Assembly (NCBI GenBank): GCA_041581055.1
Contig: JBFGCT010000051.1
Span: forward strand, 1-23,023
From: JBFGCT01 sp041581055
GTDB lineage: Bacteria; Actinomycetota; Acidimicrobiia; Acidimicrobiales; Ilumatobacteraceae
Direction of reading: 5' to 3'
Length of the DNA: 23,023 nt
A program made the translations under genes and the position numbers. How positions within the stretch are numbered: the stretch's first letter is position 1; every line of letters begins with the position of its first letter. The notes beneath the pieces were generated by a model. That model did no database searches, was not told where the DNA came from, and saw only the letters and a program-made list of their open reading frames with translations. Below are positions 1 to 7,347 of this stretch, piece by piece.

Positions 1-36
1 ACCCGCCTCCCGGTCACCTTCGACCCCGGCCACTGA
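1..36 (+). CDS. C-terminal tail of an unidentified protein (partial, 5' end outside window)
   Basis: Reading from base 1, eleven codons (TRLPVTFDPGH) run into a TGA stop at 34-36. Every codon ends in G or C, as in the real genes of this window. The frame stops just before the hairpin array, as expected for a gene 3' end. The fragment is too short to name, and it could be chance. Confidence 0.4.
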   Translation, partial: TRLPVTFDPGH

Positions 37-56
37 CGCGCGGGTCCAGACCCCCC

Positions 57-410
57 GGGTTTGTGTGACCGAATACGTCCAAACTCGCGATGATCGGTCA
101 CACAAATCGAGGACCGGGGTCGACCCCAGGGTTTGTGTGACCGAACCCGTCGAGGGTCAACCCCGGGTTTGTGTGACCGAATACGTCCAAACTCGCGACT
201 ATCGGTCACACAAATCGAGGGCCGGGGTCGACCCCCGGGTTTGTGGGACCGAACACGTCGAGGGTCAACCCCGGGTTTGTGTGACCGAATACGTCCAAAC
301 TCGCGACTATCGGTCACACAGATCGAGGGCCGGGGTCGACCGCCGGGTTTGTGTGACCGAATACGTCCGAACTCGCGATGATCGGTCACACAGATCGGGG
401 GACCGGGGCC
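57..410. repeat. Hairpin repeat array (left): four full hairpin units and two half units
   Basis: The core is TTTGTGTGACCGA, a loop of about 21 nt, and the inverted copy TCGGTCACACAAA, giving a 13-bp stem. Full hairpins have left arms at 60-72, 168-180, 276-288 and 348-360 and right arms at 94-106, 202-214, 310-322 and 382-394. The last two right arms end in AGA instead of AAA. Two half units hold only the left arm (132-144, and 240-252 with one T-to-G change), followed by a different tail. The order is full-half-full-half-full-full. Units are joined by a linker holding the palindrome GGGGTCGACCCC, exact at 116-127. The array lies between two convergent gene ends. There is no T-run after the stems, so it is not a classic intrinsic terminator. 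Open frames through the array simply repeat the unit and are not genes. Confidence 0.93.
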
Positions 411-435
411 TGAGGGTCGGTCGGGGCGGGCGGCG

Positions 436-852
436 TCAGTCGTCGGTGGTGGGGCGCCGGCGGGAGCGCTTGATGTCGGAGCGGCGCTGCTTGGCGTCCA
501 GCCGGCGGCGCTGGGAACCCTTCGACGGTCGGGTCGCCCGCCGGCGGCGCGGCACGTGCAGCGCCACTTGCAGACGTTCGACGAGGCGCCGCTCGGCGAT
601 CTCCCGGTTCCGGAGCTGCGAGCGCTCGTCGTCGACGACCACCCGCACGGTCGACCCGAGGCGGTCGCGCACACGTGCCCGTTGGGCGTCGTCGAAGGCC
701 GCCGACGCCTCGACGTCGAACGTCAGCTCCGCCCGTGTGGCGGTCTTGTTCGCGTGTTGGCCGCCCGGCCCGCCCGACGGCGTGAACCGCACGTCGAGTT
801 CGTGTCGCGGGATCCGAACCGCGTCGGTCACCACGAGCCGGTCGTCGTCCAC
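436..852 (-). CDS. arfB: ArfB/YaeJ-like aminoacyl-tRNA (peptidyl-tRNA) hydrolase, stalled-ribosome rescue
   Basis: The 138-residue product carries the class I release-factor signature GGPGGQHANK near residues 27-36, whose GGQ hydrolyses peptidyl-tRNA in the ribosomal peptidyl-transferase centre. It lacks the stop-codon recognition domain of true release factors. The basic tail (ATRPSKGSQRRRLDAKQRR and following) matches the ArfB tail, which inserts in the empty mRNA channel of ribosomes stalled on truncated messages. Length fits the family (about 140). The frame stays open far upstream, antisense to the next gene, so the start must be chosen: GTG at 852 places about 13 residues before the conserved IP-x-x-EL, usual for the family, with GGGAG just upstream. 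A GTG a few codons further in is also possible. The gene is divergent from the oxidoreductase at 979. Confidence 0.88.
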   Translation of the reverse strand: MDDDRLVVTDAVRIPRHELDVRFTPSGGPGGQHANKTATRAELTFDVEASAAFDDAQRARVRDRLGSTVRVVVDDERSQLRNREIAERRLVERLQVALHVPRRRRATRPSKGSQRRRLDAKQRRSDIKRSRRRPTTDD

Positions 853-886
853 GCTCCCATCCTGCCCGCTCCCCCGCCCCGAACGG

Positions 887-923
887 GTGAACGGTCTGCG
901 CACATCCCGCGCACGCCGTTCAC
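887..923. promoter_or_regulatory. Inverted repeat in the divergent arfB/oxidoreductase intergenic region (operator candidate)
   Basis: GTGAACGG at 887-894 is repeated as its exact reverse complement CCGTTCAC at 916-923, separated by 21 nt. Inside the spacer GCGCAC occurs twice. It lies in the 126-nt gap between two divergent genes, where a shared regulator could bind. Its role is inferred from position and symmetry only. Confidence 0.35.
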
Positions 924-966
924 GAGACGGGTGGCGCCGGACTGAGATCGTGTCGGATCGCTCATC

Positions 967-972
967 TACGGT
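967..972 (+). promoter_or_regulatory. -10 element (TACGGT) of a probable leaderless promoter
   Basis: TACGGT fits the actinobacterial -10 pattern TANNNT. It ends 6 nt before the ATG at 979, so transcription would begin at or next to the start codon. No Shine-Dalgarno sequence precedes this ATG and no clear -35 box is seen. The same arrangement precedes the genes at 6219 and 19945. Confidence 0.5.
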
Positions 973-978
973 TCTGGC

Positions 979-2016
979 ATGGCAGATCTCAAGCTCGGGT
1001 ACAACACCGGATACTGGTCGGCGGGCCCGCCGGCCGGCGCGCTCGACGCCGTGCGCGAGGCCGAGCGGCTGGGGTTCAACTCGATCTGGACCGCCGAGGC
1101 GTACGGCTCGGACGCCCTGACCCCGCTCGCCTGGTGGGGCGCCTCGACCGAGAAGGTCAAGCTCGGCACGGCGATCATGCAGATGTCGGCGCGCACGCCG
1201 GCGGCGACGGCGATGGCGGCGATCACGATCGACCACCTGTCGGGCGGCCGGTTCATCCTCGGCATCGGGGCGTCCGGCCCGCAGGTCGTCGAGGGGTGGT
1301 ACGGCCAGCCGTACCCGAAGCCGCTCGCCCGCACGCGCGAGTACGTCGAGGTCATCCGCGAGATCGTCGCCCGCGAGAAGCCGGTCGAGTTCCACGGCCA
1401 GTTCTACGACATGCCCCTCGACGGCGGCGCCAACCTCGGCAAGCCGCTCAAGTCGACCGTCCACCCGGTGCGCAACGAGATCCCGATCTTCCTCGCCGCC
1501 GAGGGACCGAAGAACGTCGCCCTGTCGGCCGAGATCTGCGACGGCTGGCTGCCGCTGTTCTTCTCCCCCAAAGAGGACGGGTTCTACCGCGAGTGCCTGC
1601 AGAACGGCTTCGACGCCGCCGGCGACCCGACGAAGAAGGACCGTTTCGAGGTCACCGCCACCGTGACCGTCATCCCCGGCGACGACGTCGAGCAGTGCGC
1701 CGACTTCCTCCGCCCGATGCTCGCGCTCTACGCCGGCGGCATGGGCGCCCGCGGCGCCAACTTCCACTTCGAGGTGTTCGCCCGCATGGGCTACGAGGAC
1801 GTCGCGCTCAACGTGCAAGAGCTGTACCTCGACGGCAAGAAGCAGGAGGCCGCCGCGGCCATCCCGCTGGCGATGGTCGAAGACGTCGCGCTCATCGGCC
1901 CGCCCGACAAGATCCGCGCCGAGCTCGACCAATGGCGCGAGACATGCATCACCGAGTTCCTCGTCAGCGGCCCTGCCCAGATTCTGCCGACGATCGCCGA
2001 GCTGGTCCTCGGCTGA
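979..2016 (+). CDS. LLM-class F420-dependent oxidoreductase (Rv3520c-like)
   Basis: The 345-residue protein is a single-domain luciferase-like (bacterial luciferase fold TIM barrel) enzyme expected to use reduced coenzyme F420 for hydride transfer. Signature stretches are TAEAYGSDALTPLAWWG (about 38-54), DHLSGGRFILGIGASGPQVV (85-104, phosphate-binding region), EGWYGQPYPKPLARTREY (105-122) and PIFLAAEGPKN (169-179). These strongly resemble the mycobacterial Rv3520c group, whose substrate is not established. Length is normal. The ATG at 979 has no ribosome-binding site but sits 6 nt after a TACGGT -10 box, suggesting a leaderless message. It is divergent from arfB and convergent with the ABC permease. 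The family call is firm; the substrate is unknown. Confidence 0.93.
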   Translation: MADLKLGYNTGYWSAGPPAGALDAVREAERLGFNSIWTAEAYGSDALTPLAWWGASTEKVKLGTAIMQMSARTPAATAMAAITIDHLSGGRFILGIGASGPQVVEGWYGQPYPKPLARTREYVEVIREIVAREKPVEFHGQFYDMPLDGGANLGKPLKSTVHPVRNEIPIFLAAEGPKNVALSAEICDGWLPLFFSPKEDGFYRECLQNGFDAAGDPTKKDRFEVTATVTVIPGDDVEQCADFLRPMLALYAGGMGARGANFHFEVFARMGYEDVALNVQELYLDGKKQEAAAAIPLAMVEDVALIGPPDKIRAELDQWRETCITEFLVSGPAQILPTIAELVLG

Positions 2017-2055
2017 TCGCGTCGTCGGACGCCGGCGGCGCGCGCCGTCCACGAG

Positions 2056-2072
2056 CGCGTCGCCCCGACGCG
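2056..2072. terminator. Hairpin between convergent genes (possible bidirectional terminator)
   Basis: CGCGTCG, a CCC loop, then CGACGCG forms a perfect 7-bp stem in the 60-nt gap between the oxidoreductase and permease 3' ends. There is no T-run on either side, so termination is inferred from position. Confidence 0.4.
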
Positions 2073-2076
2073 ACCG

Positions 2077-4629
2077 CTACTCGTAGCTGATCGCGTCGAG
2101 GACGTTCAGGCGGGAGGCGCGCCGCGCCGGGAGCGAGGCGGCGAGCAGCCCGGCGATCGTCGCGATCACGACGTAGGCGACCAACGTCCCGGTCGGGATC
2201 GCCAACCGGTCGATGATCGACTCGGGGATGGCGACGACCGCCACCCAGCCGAACACCAACCCGACGAGCACCCCGAGGATCGCCCCGAAGAGCGAGACGA
2301 CCCCAGCCTCCAGGCGGATCATGCCCTTGGTCTGCCGCCTCGTCATCCCGATCGCCCGCATCAGCCCGATCTCGCGCGTCCGCTCGAGCACCGACAGCGC
2401 CATCGTGTTGGCGATGCCGAGCAGGGCGATGATGATCGCCAGCCCGAGGAACACGTTGATGATCACGAGGAGCGAGTCGAGCGCGCCCTCCCACCGGTCG
2501 CTGAACTCGTCCTGGGTCTCGAAGTTGAGCTGCGGGAACGCGGCTTCGAGCGGCGCGAACGCGGCCGCCGCGGTGGCGAGATCCACGCCCGGCGCCGCCT
2601 TCACCGCCACGGTGTTGTCGCTCGTGGAGGCGAAGTACGCGTCCCAGGCGGCGAGGTCGATCACGTAGTGGCCGATCAGGAACTCGTTGCGGTAGATGGC
2701 GCCGACGGTGAGCGTCTGCGGCCCGGCCGCCGCGAAGTCGACCACCAGCTGATCGCCCACGGTGACCGCGAGCGTGTCGGCGACCTCCTCGGTCAACAGG
2801 ATCGTGCCGGCCCCGGCACTCGCCGCCGGGTCGCCCTCGACCACGTCGACGTCGAGCAGCGACGTCAACAGCGTCACGTCCGTTCCGGTCACCTCCTTCT
2901 GGTCGCCCCCGATGCGGATCGCCCCGTAGCGCACCGCGGAGACGTCGCTGAACTCGGGCAGCGCGGCGAGCTCGCCGGCCACGCGATCGGTCATCTCGCC
3001 GCCGTTGGGCGCCGTGACGAGGAAGTCGGCGATCAGGGTCGAGCCGAGCGAGGCGCGGACCGTCGCCTTCAACGAGTTGGCCGTGACGGTCGCCATCGCG
3101 ATCAGCGCCATCCCGATCATCAGCCCGGCGGCGGTCGAGGCGGTGCGCTTGTTGTTGCGCGCCGCGTTCTCCCGCGCGATGTGCCCCGTGATCTTGCGCC
3201 CCGGGATGTGTTCGAGCGGCGCGCCGAGGAACGACGCTGACGGGCTCGAGAACAGCGGGGCGAACATCGCCACGGCGATGAAGACCAACACCGCCCCGAG
3301 GCCGACCAGCAGCAGGACGAGGCCTCCGTCGCCGCCACCGAACAGCCCGTAGCCCACCCCGGCGATGCCGAGCGCGGCGAGGACGATGGCGATGATCGTG
3401 CGGCGCAGTCCCTCGCCCGAACCGAACCGGAAGCCGACGCGCATCGCGGCCACCGGCGGCACGGTCGCCGCCCGCTTGGCCGGCGAATACGCGGCCAGCA
3501 GCGTGATGAGGACACCGACGAGGAGGGCGACGATGACCGTCCGGGCGGACAGGATGATGTCGATGCTCGGCATCGAGAAGCCGAGGCTGTTCATCACGCC
3601 GCGCAGCCCGAGCGCGAGCAGCACGCCTCCGCCGAGGCCCAGGATCGAGGCGGTCACGCCGACGATCAGCGCCTCGAGGAGCGAGCTGGCCCGCACCTGC
3701 GCGCCGCTGGCGCCGAGCGCCCGCAGCAGCGCCAACTGGCGCACCCGCTGGCCGAGCAGGATGTTGAACGTGTTGTAGATGATGAACGCGCTGACGAACA
3801 CGGCGACGGCTCCGAACCCGAGCAGGATGTTGCCGAAGATGTCGATGATCACCGTGAACTCGTCCTTGTCCTCCGCGATCACCTCGGCGCCGGTGACCGC
3901 CTCGATGTCGGCGGGGAGCACCGATTCGAGTCGATCGATCACGGCGGCCGCATCGGCGTCGTCGTCGACGGCGATGTCGATCCAGCCGATCAGGCCCTCG
4001 CTGTCGTCCAGCCGCTGGAGCTCGTCGAGCGTGAACGACATCAGCACCGCGCCGGCCAGCGCGTTCTCCTCGCCGAAGCGCATCGTGCCCACCAGCGTGA
4101 ACGGCTCGGGACCGTCGACGCCGACCATGTCGTACGTCTCGCCGAGCACCAGCCCGAATCGATCGGCGCTGCTGAAGTCCATCGCGAACTCGTTCGCCCC
4201 GCTCGGGCCGACGCCGTCCTCGATCGTCAGCGCGCTGAAATCCGACCCGGTCCAGCCGAACGACAGAACCGGGGCGAGCCCGGGGTCGACCGGCTGGCCG
4301 TCGTGCTTGATCGGCACGATCCTGGTGCTCTCGGCCCCCGGCTCGGCCTCGCGCACGCCCTCGACGGCGCGGACGTCGGCGAGCAGCGCCTCGTCGATCG
4401 GGCGCTCGAAGGAGGCGGTCTCGGCGAAGTCGCTGCGCGCGCTGATCTCGATGTCGATCTCGGAGTTGCCGTCCTCGACGATGTTGTTGAACGTCTTGAG
4501 CAGGCCGTCGGTGAGCACGAACGACGACACGACGAAGCTGACTCCGAGCAGGACGGCGAACGTGGTGAGGGTGAAACGCAGCCGGTTGCTCGCGAGGTTG
4601 CGGCGCGTGAGGCGGAGCACGGTGCGCAT
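2077..4629 (-). CDS. ABC transporter permease with two FtsX-type domains (MacB/LolC-like exporter)
   Basis: The 850-residue inner-membrane protein starts with a membrane helix (about 19-41) after a short basic N-terminus. A large extracytoplasmic domain follows, then a first FtsX-like helix bundle (from about 265; LLGQRVRQLALLRALGASGA), two central helices, a second extracytoplasmic domain, and a C-terminal FtsX bundle with the hallmark SVLERTREIGLMRAIGMTRR. About ten helices are expected. This duplicated layout belongs to type VII mechanotransmission transporters, which extrude lipoproteins, lipids or peptides rather than importing. The start lies 4 nt after the stop of the ATPase gene, so the two are translationally coupled and form one transporter. 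The substrate cannot be read from sequence. A convergent hairpin follows the stop. Confidence 0.93.
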   Translation of the reverse strand: MRTVLRLTRRNLASNRLRFTLTTFAVLLGVSFVVSSFVLTDGLLKTFNNIVEDGNSEIDIEISARSDFAETASFERPIDEALLADVRAVEGVREAEPGAESTRIVPIKHDGQPVDPGLAPVLSFGWTGSDFSALTIEDGVGPSGANEFAMDFSSADRFGLVLGETYDMVGVDGPEPFTLVGTMRFGEENALAGAVLMSFTLDELQRLDDSEGLIGWIDIAVDDDADAAAVIDRLESVLPADIEAVTGAEVIAEDKDEFTVIIDIFGNILLGFGAVAVFVSAFIIYNTFNILLGQRVRQLALLRALGASGAQVRASSLLEALIVGVTASILGLGGGVLLALGLRGVMNSLGFSMPSIDIILSARTVIVALLVGVLITLLAAYSPAKRAATVPPVAAMRVGFRFGSGEGLRRTIIAIVLAALGIAGVGYGLFGGGDGGLVLLLVGLGAVLVFIAVAMFAPLFSSPSASFLGAPLEHIPGRKITGHIARENAARNNKRTASTAAGLMIGMALIAMATVTANSLKATVRASLGSTLIADFLVTAPNGGEMTDRVAGELAALPEFSDVSAVRYGAIRIGGDQKEVTGTDVTLLTSLLDVDVVEGDPAASAGAGTILLTEEVADTLAVTVGDQLVVDFAAAGPQTLTVGAIYRNEFLIGHYVIDLAAWDAYFASTSDNTVAVKAAPGVDLATAAAAFAPLEAAFPQLNFETQDEFSDRWEGALDSLLVIINVFLGLAIIIALLGIANTMALSVLERTREIGLMRAIGMTRRQTKGMIRLEAGVVSLFGAILGVLVGLVFGWVAVVAIPESIIDRLAIPTGTLVAYVVIATIAGLLAASLPARRASRLNVLDAISYE

Positions 4630-4633
4630 CGCG

Positions 4634-5419
4634 TCAGACCTCCAACGCCCGGATCCGGTCGATGACCAGATCGGCGGTCGGGTTCTCGATGCGGTCGACG
4701 ACCTGGCCGTCGCGCAGGAACACGACGACGTCGGCGTACGACGCGGCCCGCGCGTCGTGGGTGACCATCACCACGGTCTGGCCCCACTCGTCGACGGCGC
4801 GCCGCAGGAACCCGAGCACCTCGTCGCCACTGCGCGAGTCGAGGTTGCCGGTCGGCTCGTCGGCGAAGATGATGTCCGGGCGCGACACGAGCGCCCGAGC
4901 GACCGCGACCCGCTGCTGCTGACCGCCCGACAGCTCGTCCGGGCGGTGCTTCAGCCGGTCGGTGAGCGTCAGGCTCTCGATCACCCGGTCCTCCCAGGCC
5001 GAGTCGGGCTGGCGGCCGCCGAGCAGCAGCGGCAACTCGATGTTCTCCGACGCGGTGAGCGTCGGAACGAGGTTGAACGACTGGAAGATGAAGCCCAGCC
5101 GCTTGCGGCGGAGCAGCGTGAGCTCCTTGTCGGACAGGTCGGAGATCAGCGTGTCGCCGATGCGCACCTCGCCGTCGGTGACCTCGTCCAGCCCGGCCAT
5201 GCAGTGCATCAAGGTCGACTTGCCCGATCCCGACGGACCCATGATCGCGGTCATCCGTTGGGCCTCGAACCCGATGTCGACGCGGTCGAGCGCCACCACG
5301 CGGGTGTTGCCCTCGCCGTACACCTTGCTGAGCCCGACCGCCTCCGCCGCCATGGTCCTGACTTCCGGCGCGGCCGTATCGCTCGTCACGACCGCCGCCA
5401 CCTCCCCGACGCTGGTCAT
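4634..5419 (-). CDS. ABC transporter ATP-binding protein (LolD/MacB/FtsE family)
   Basis: The 261-residue ATPase energises the adjacent FtsX-type permease. It has a complete set of motifs: Walker A GPSGSGKST (61-69), Q-loop Gln113, signature LSGGQQQR (163-170), Walker B IIFADE (183-188) with D-loop GNLDSR, and the switch His221. The LSGGQQQRVAVARAL stretch and overall length are typical of the LolD/MacB class. About 25 extra residues precede the domain. The start is ATG 5419, supported by AGGAGA seven bases upstream. The open frame continues much further upstream antisense to nothing functional, so longer starts are rejected. A same-strand PAP2 gene ends 89 nt upstream and could share its transcript, although an inverted repeat lies in that gap. 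Confidence 0.95.
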   Translation of the reverse strand: MTSVGEVAAVVTSDTAAPEVRTMAAEAVGLSKVYGEGNTRVVALDRVDIGFEAQRMTAIMGPSGSGKSTLMHCMAGLDEVTDGEVRIGDTLISDLSDKELTLLRRKRLGFIFQSFNLVPTLTASENIELPLLLGGRQPDSAWEDRVIESLTLTDRLKHRPDELSGGQQQRVAVARALVSRPDIIFADEPTGNLDSRSGDEVLGFLRRAVDEWGQTVVMVTHDARAASYADVVVFLRDGQVVDRIENPTADLVIDRIRALEV

Positions 5420-5460
5420 GATCGTCTCCTTCTCGCGATGCCCATCTCCAGGCTCTTCCC

Positions 5461-5489
5461 ACCTTGGGCGGCCGTGAAGAGTCCAAGGT
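5461..5489. promoter_or_regulatory. Inverted repeat between PAP2 gene and ABC ATPase gene
   Basis: ACCTTGG (5461-5467) pairs with CCAAGGT (5483-5489) across a 15-nt loop. It lies in the 89-nt gap between two same-strand genes, upstream of the ATPase ribosome-binding site. It could be an operator, attenuator or weak terminator. There is no T-run. Confidence 0.3.
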
Positions 5490-5508
5490 CCACGCTTGGT
5501 GGCGATCG

Positions 5509-6087
5509 TCAGCCGACCGGGGCGCGACCCGCGAGGCGAGCGGCCGATCCGGCCAACCAGCCCGCCCCGATGCCGCCGACGACGTCGAGCGGCAGGTGAG
5601 CGCCCACGTACATCCGGCTCGCGGCGGTGACCGCGGCGGCGACGTACGCCACCCGCCGTTCCGCCGACGACCTCGACGCCGACAACGCGAGGGTGAGCGA
5701 CACCGCGGCATGGCCCGACGGCCACCCCAGACCGGTCTGCCGCTGCCCGCAGACCCGGACGCCGGGGAGGTGCGCCGCCGGTCGTCCCCGTCCGACGAGC
5801 GGCTTGATCAGCTTGATGCCGCCCCACACCGCCGTGCCGGCGACGGCCACGGCGATGGCGTCCGCGTTGCCCGCCACGCGACGAGTGCGCTCGGCGGCGA
5901 CGGCGACGGCGGCGAGCGAGCCCATCTGCATCACCGGCCACACGACCGGCGTCAGGGCCTCCGGCGCGTCGTTGAACACGCGGAAGACCCGCTCCTCGGC
6001 GGGCGACACCGTCAGCGCGCGGGCCCGGTGAGCCGACCACACGACGCCGGCCGCGGCGCAACAACTCAGCAACGGCCGGGCCCGCAC
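5509..6087 (-). CDS. PAP2-family membrane phosphatase (intact active site)
   Basis: The 192-residue integral membrane protein belongs to the type 2 phosphatidic acid phosphatase family, which removes phosphate from lipid phosphates such as phosphatidate or polyprenyl diphosphate at the outer face of the membrane. All three motifs are present: K-x6-RP as KPLVGRGRP (95-103), PSGH (123-126, catalytic acid His126) and SRMYVGAHLPLD (157-168, nucleophile His164 with Asp168). The start is GTG 6087, chosen because AGGAG lies 7 nt upstream. It is a clear paralogue of the PAP2 gene at 16475: both have FN, P-x-x-WPVMQ-x-GS and AHLPLDV. It lies upstream of, and on the same strand as, the ABC exporter genes, and is divergent from the oxidoreductase at 6219. 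The exact lipid substrate is unknown. Confidence 0.92.
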   Translation of the reverse strand: MRARPLLSCCAAAGVVWSAHRARALTVSPAEERVFRVFNDAPEALTPVVWPVMQMGSLAAVAVAAERTRRVAGNADAIAVAVAGTAVWGGIKLIKPLVGRGRPAAHLPGVRVCGQRQTGLGWPSGHAAVSLTLALSASRSSAERRVAYVAAAVTAASRMYVGAHLPLDVVGGIGAGWLAGSAARLAGRAPVG

Positions 6088-6205
6088 CAGATCTCCTCGT
6101 CGCCGGCCGTGCGGCCGATGCTGTCGTCGCAGCCCGCACCCGGCGCCATCGTCCCCGGTGGTTCGGCGGATGGTTCCGGTACCGCCGCCGATGTCCGACC
6201 GTCGC

Positions 6206-6211
6206 TACGGT
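6206..6211 (+). promoter_or_regulatory. -10 element (TACGGT) of a probable leaderless promoter
   Basis: The same hexamer as at 967 lies 7 nt before the ATG at 6219. No Shine-Dalgarno sequence is present. The match between two unrelated intergenic regions in hexamer and spacing supports leaderless transcription. Confidence 0.5.
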
Positions 6212-6218
6212 GATCGCC

Positions 6219-7316
6219 ATGCACGTGGGCATGTCGGTGATCTTCCAGAGTCCTGGCGACGGCACGCCCGACGCGGACGTCTACCGGGACGACCTCGCGC
6301 TCGCCCATCAGGCCGAAAGCCTCGGGTTCGAGTCGATCTGGAGCGTCGAGCACCACTTCACCGACTACACGATGTGCCCCAACGTGCTCCAGTTCCTGAC
6401 GTACATGGCCGGGCGCACCGAGACGATCCAGCTCGGGTCGATGGTGTGCGTGCTGCCGTGGCAGGACCCGCTGCGCCTCGCCGAGCAGATCGCGATGCTC
6501 GACGTGATCTCCGGCGGACGCGTCATCCTCGGCCTCGGCCGGGGCACCGGTCGGGTGGAGTTCGACGGCTTCGGCGTGCCGATGCCAGAGGCGCGAGCAC
6601 GGTTCGCGGAGTCCGCCGACATGATCCTCACCGGTCTCGAACGGGGCTGGTGCGAGTACGACGGGGAGTTCGTCCACCAGCGGCGCGTCGATCTCCGCCC
6701 CCGGCCGGAGCGGACGTTCAAGGGCCGCACCTTCGCCGCCGCCATCTCGCCCGAGTCGGCCGAGATCATGGCGCGCCTCGGCGTCGGCCTGCTCATCATC
6801 CCGCAAAAGCCCTGGTCGATGCTGCGCGACGAGCTCGACCGGTACCGGGCGACGTTCCGGGCGGCGACCGGCGACGAGCCGCCCCCGCCGTGTGTCGCCG
6901 GCTGGACCTTCGTCGACGAGTCGGCCGACCGCGCCGAGGAGCTGGCGCGCAGGTACATCAAGGGCTACTGGGACTCCGTGGTGAAGCACTACGAGTTCGA
7001 CCGGGACCATCTCAAGAACACCCCCGGCTACGAGTTCCACGGCGAGATGTACGACCGGCTGACCGCGCCCGGCGGCGCGGAGAGGATGTCCGACTTCTTC
7101 ATCAACCTCCAGGTGTGGGGCACGCCGCAGCAGGTGTACGACCGGATCGTCACGATCCAGGACAACACCCACGGCGACCACTTCATGGGCGTCTTCTCCT
7201 ACGCCGGCATGCCGCATGACGAAGCCGACCGCAACATGAAGCTGTTCGCCCGCGAGGTCATGCCCGAACTGCAGCGGCTCGCACCGGCCTACGACCGGCT
7301 CGGCGCGCCGGCCTGA
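6219..7316 (+). CDS. LLM-class flavin/F420-dependent oxidoreductase
   Basis: The 365-residue protein has the luciferase-like monooxygenase fold. Characteristic parts are SIWSVEHHFTDY (39-50, with the EHHF typical of alkanal-monooxygenase-like members), LDVISGGRVILGLGRGTG (94-111) and a C-terminal helix set with VWGTPQQVYDRI. It is not closely related to the oxidoreductase at 979: the LGLGRGTGR-x-EF motif and EHHF put it in a different subfamily. Members transfer hydride or oxygen to organic substrates using FMN or F420. Which is used here is uncertain. A GTG at 6210 is in frame, but ATG 6219 is preferred because the GTG overlaps the last bases of the TACGGT box. It is convergent with the MMPL gene, with a 31-nt gap. 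Confidence 0.9.
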   Translation: MHVGMSVIFQSPGDGTPDADVYRDDLALAHQAESLGFESIWSVEHHFTDYTMCPNVLQFLTYMAGRTETIQLGSMVCVLPWQDPLRLAEQIAMLDVISGGRVILGLGRGTGRVEFDGFGVPMPEARARFAESADMILTGLERGWCEYDGEFVHQRRVDLRPRPERTFKGRTFAAAISPESAEIMARLGVGLLIIPQKPWSMLRDELDRYRATFRAATGDEPPPPCVAGWTFVDESADRAEELARRYIKGYWDSVVKHYEFDRDHLKNTPGYEFHGEMYDRLTAPGGAERMSDFFINLQVWGTPQQVYDRIVTIQDNTHGDHFMGVFSYAGMPHDEADRNMKLFAREVMPELQRLAPAYDRLGAPA

Positions 7317-7347
7317 CGTCTCCGCGGTCGCCGCCTCGGTCGCGGCG

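Noticed and set aside
57..410. CRISPR array
   Set aside because: The hairpins are joined by repeated linkers rather than unique spacers, the arms lie far apart, and no cas gene is present.
65..1120. Long plus-strand open frame of 351 codons across the left array and arfB
   Set aside because: Its first part is only the translated hairpin repeat, and the rest is antisense to arfB, which has a clear family match. High GC content leaves such frames open by chance.
853..2052. Minus-strand extension of the arfB frame upstream of 852
   Set aside because: The added residues are low-complexity and antisense to a well-supported oxidoreductase. The hydrolase family length fits the GTG at 852.
6210..6218. 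GTG 6210 as start of the second oxidoreductase
   Set aside because: It overlaps the last bases of the probable -10 box, and the protein family aligns better from ATG 6219.
5420..6265. N-terminal extension of the ABC ATPase (frame open to 6265)
   Set aside because: It would run antisense across the PAP2 gene with its intact motifs, and ATG 5419 has a good ribosome-binding site.
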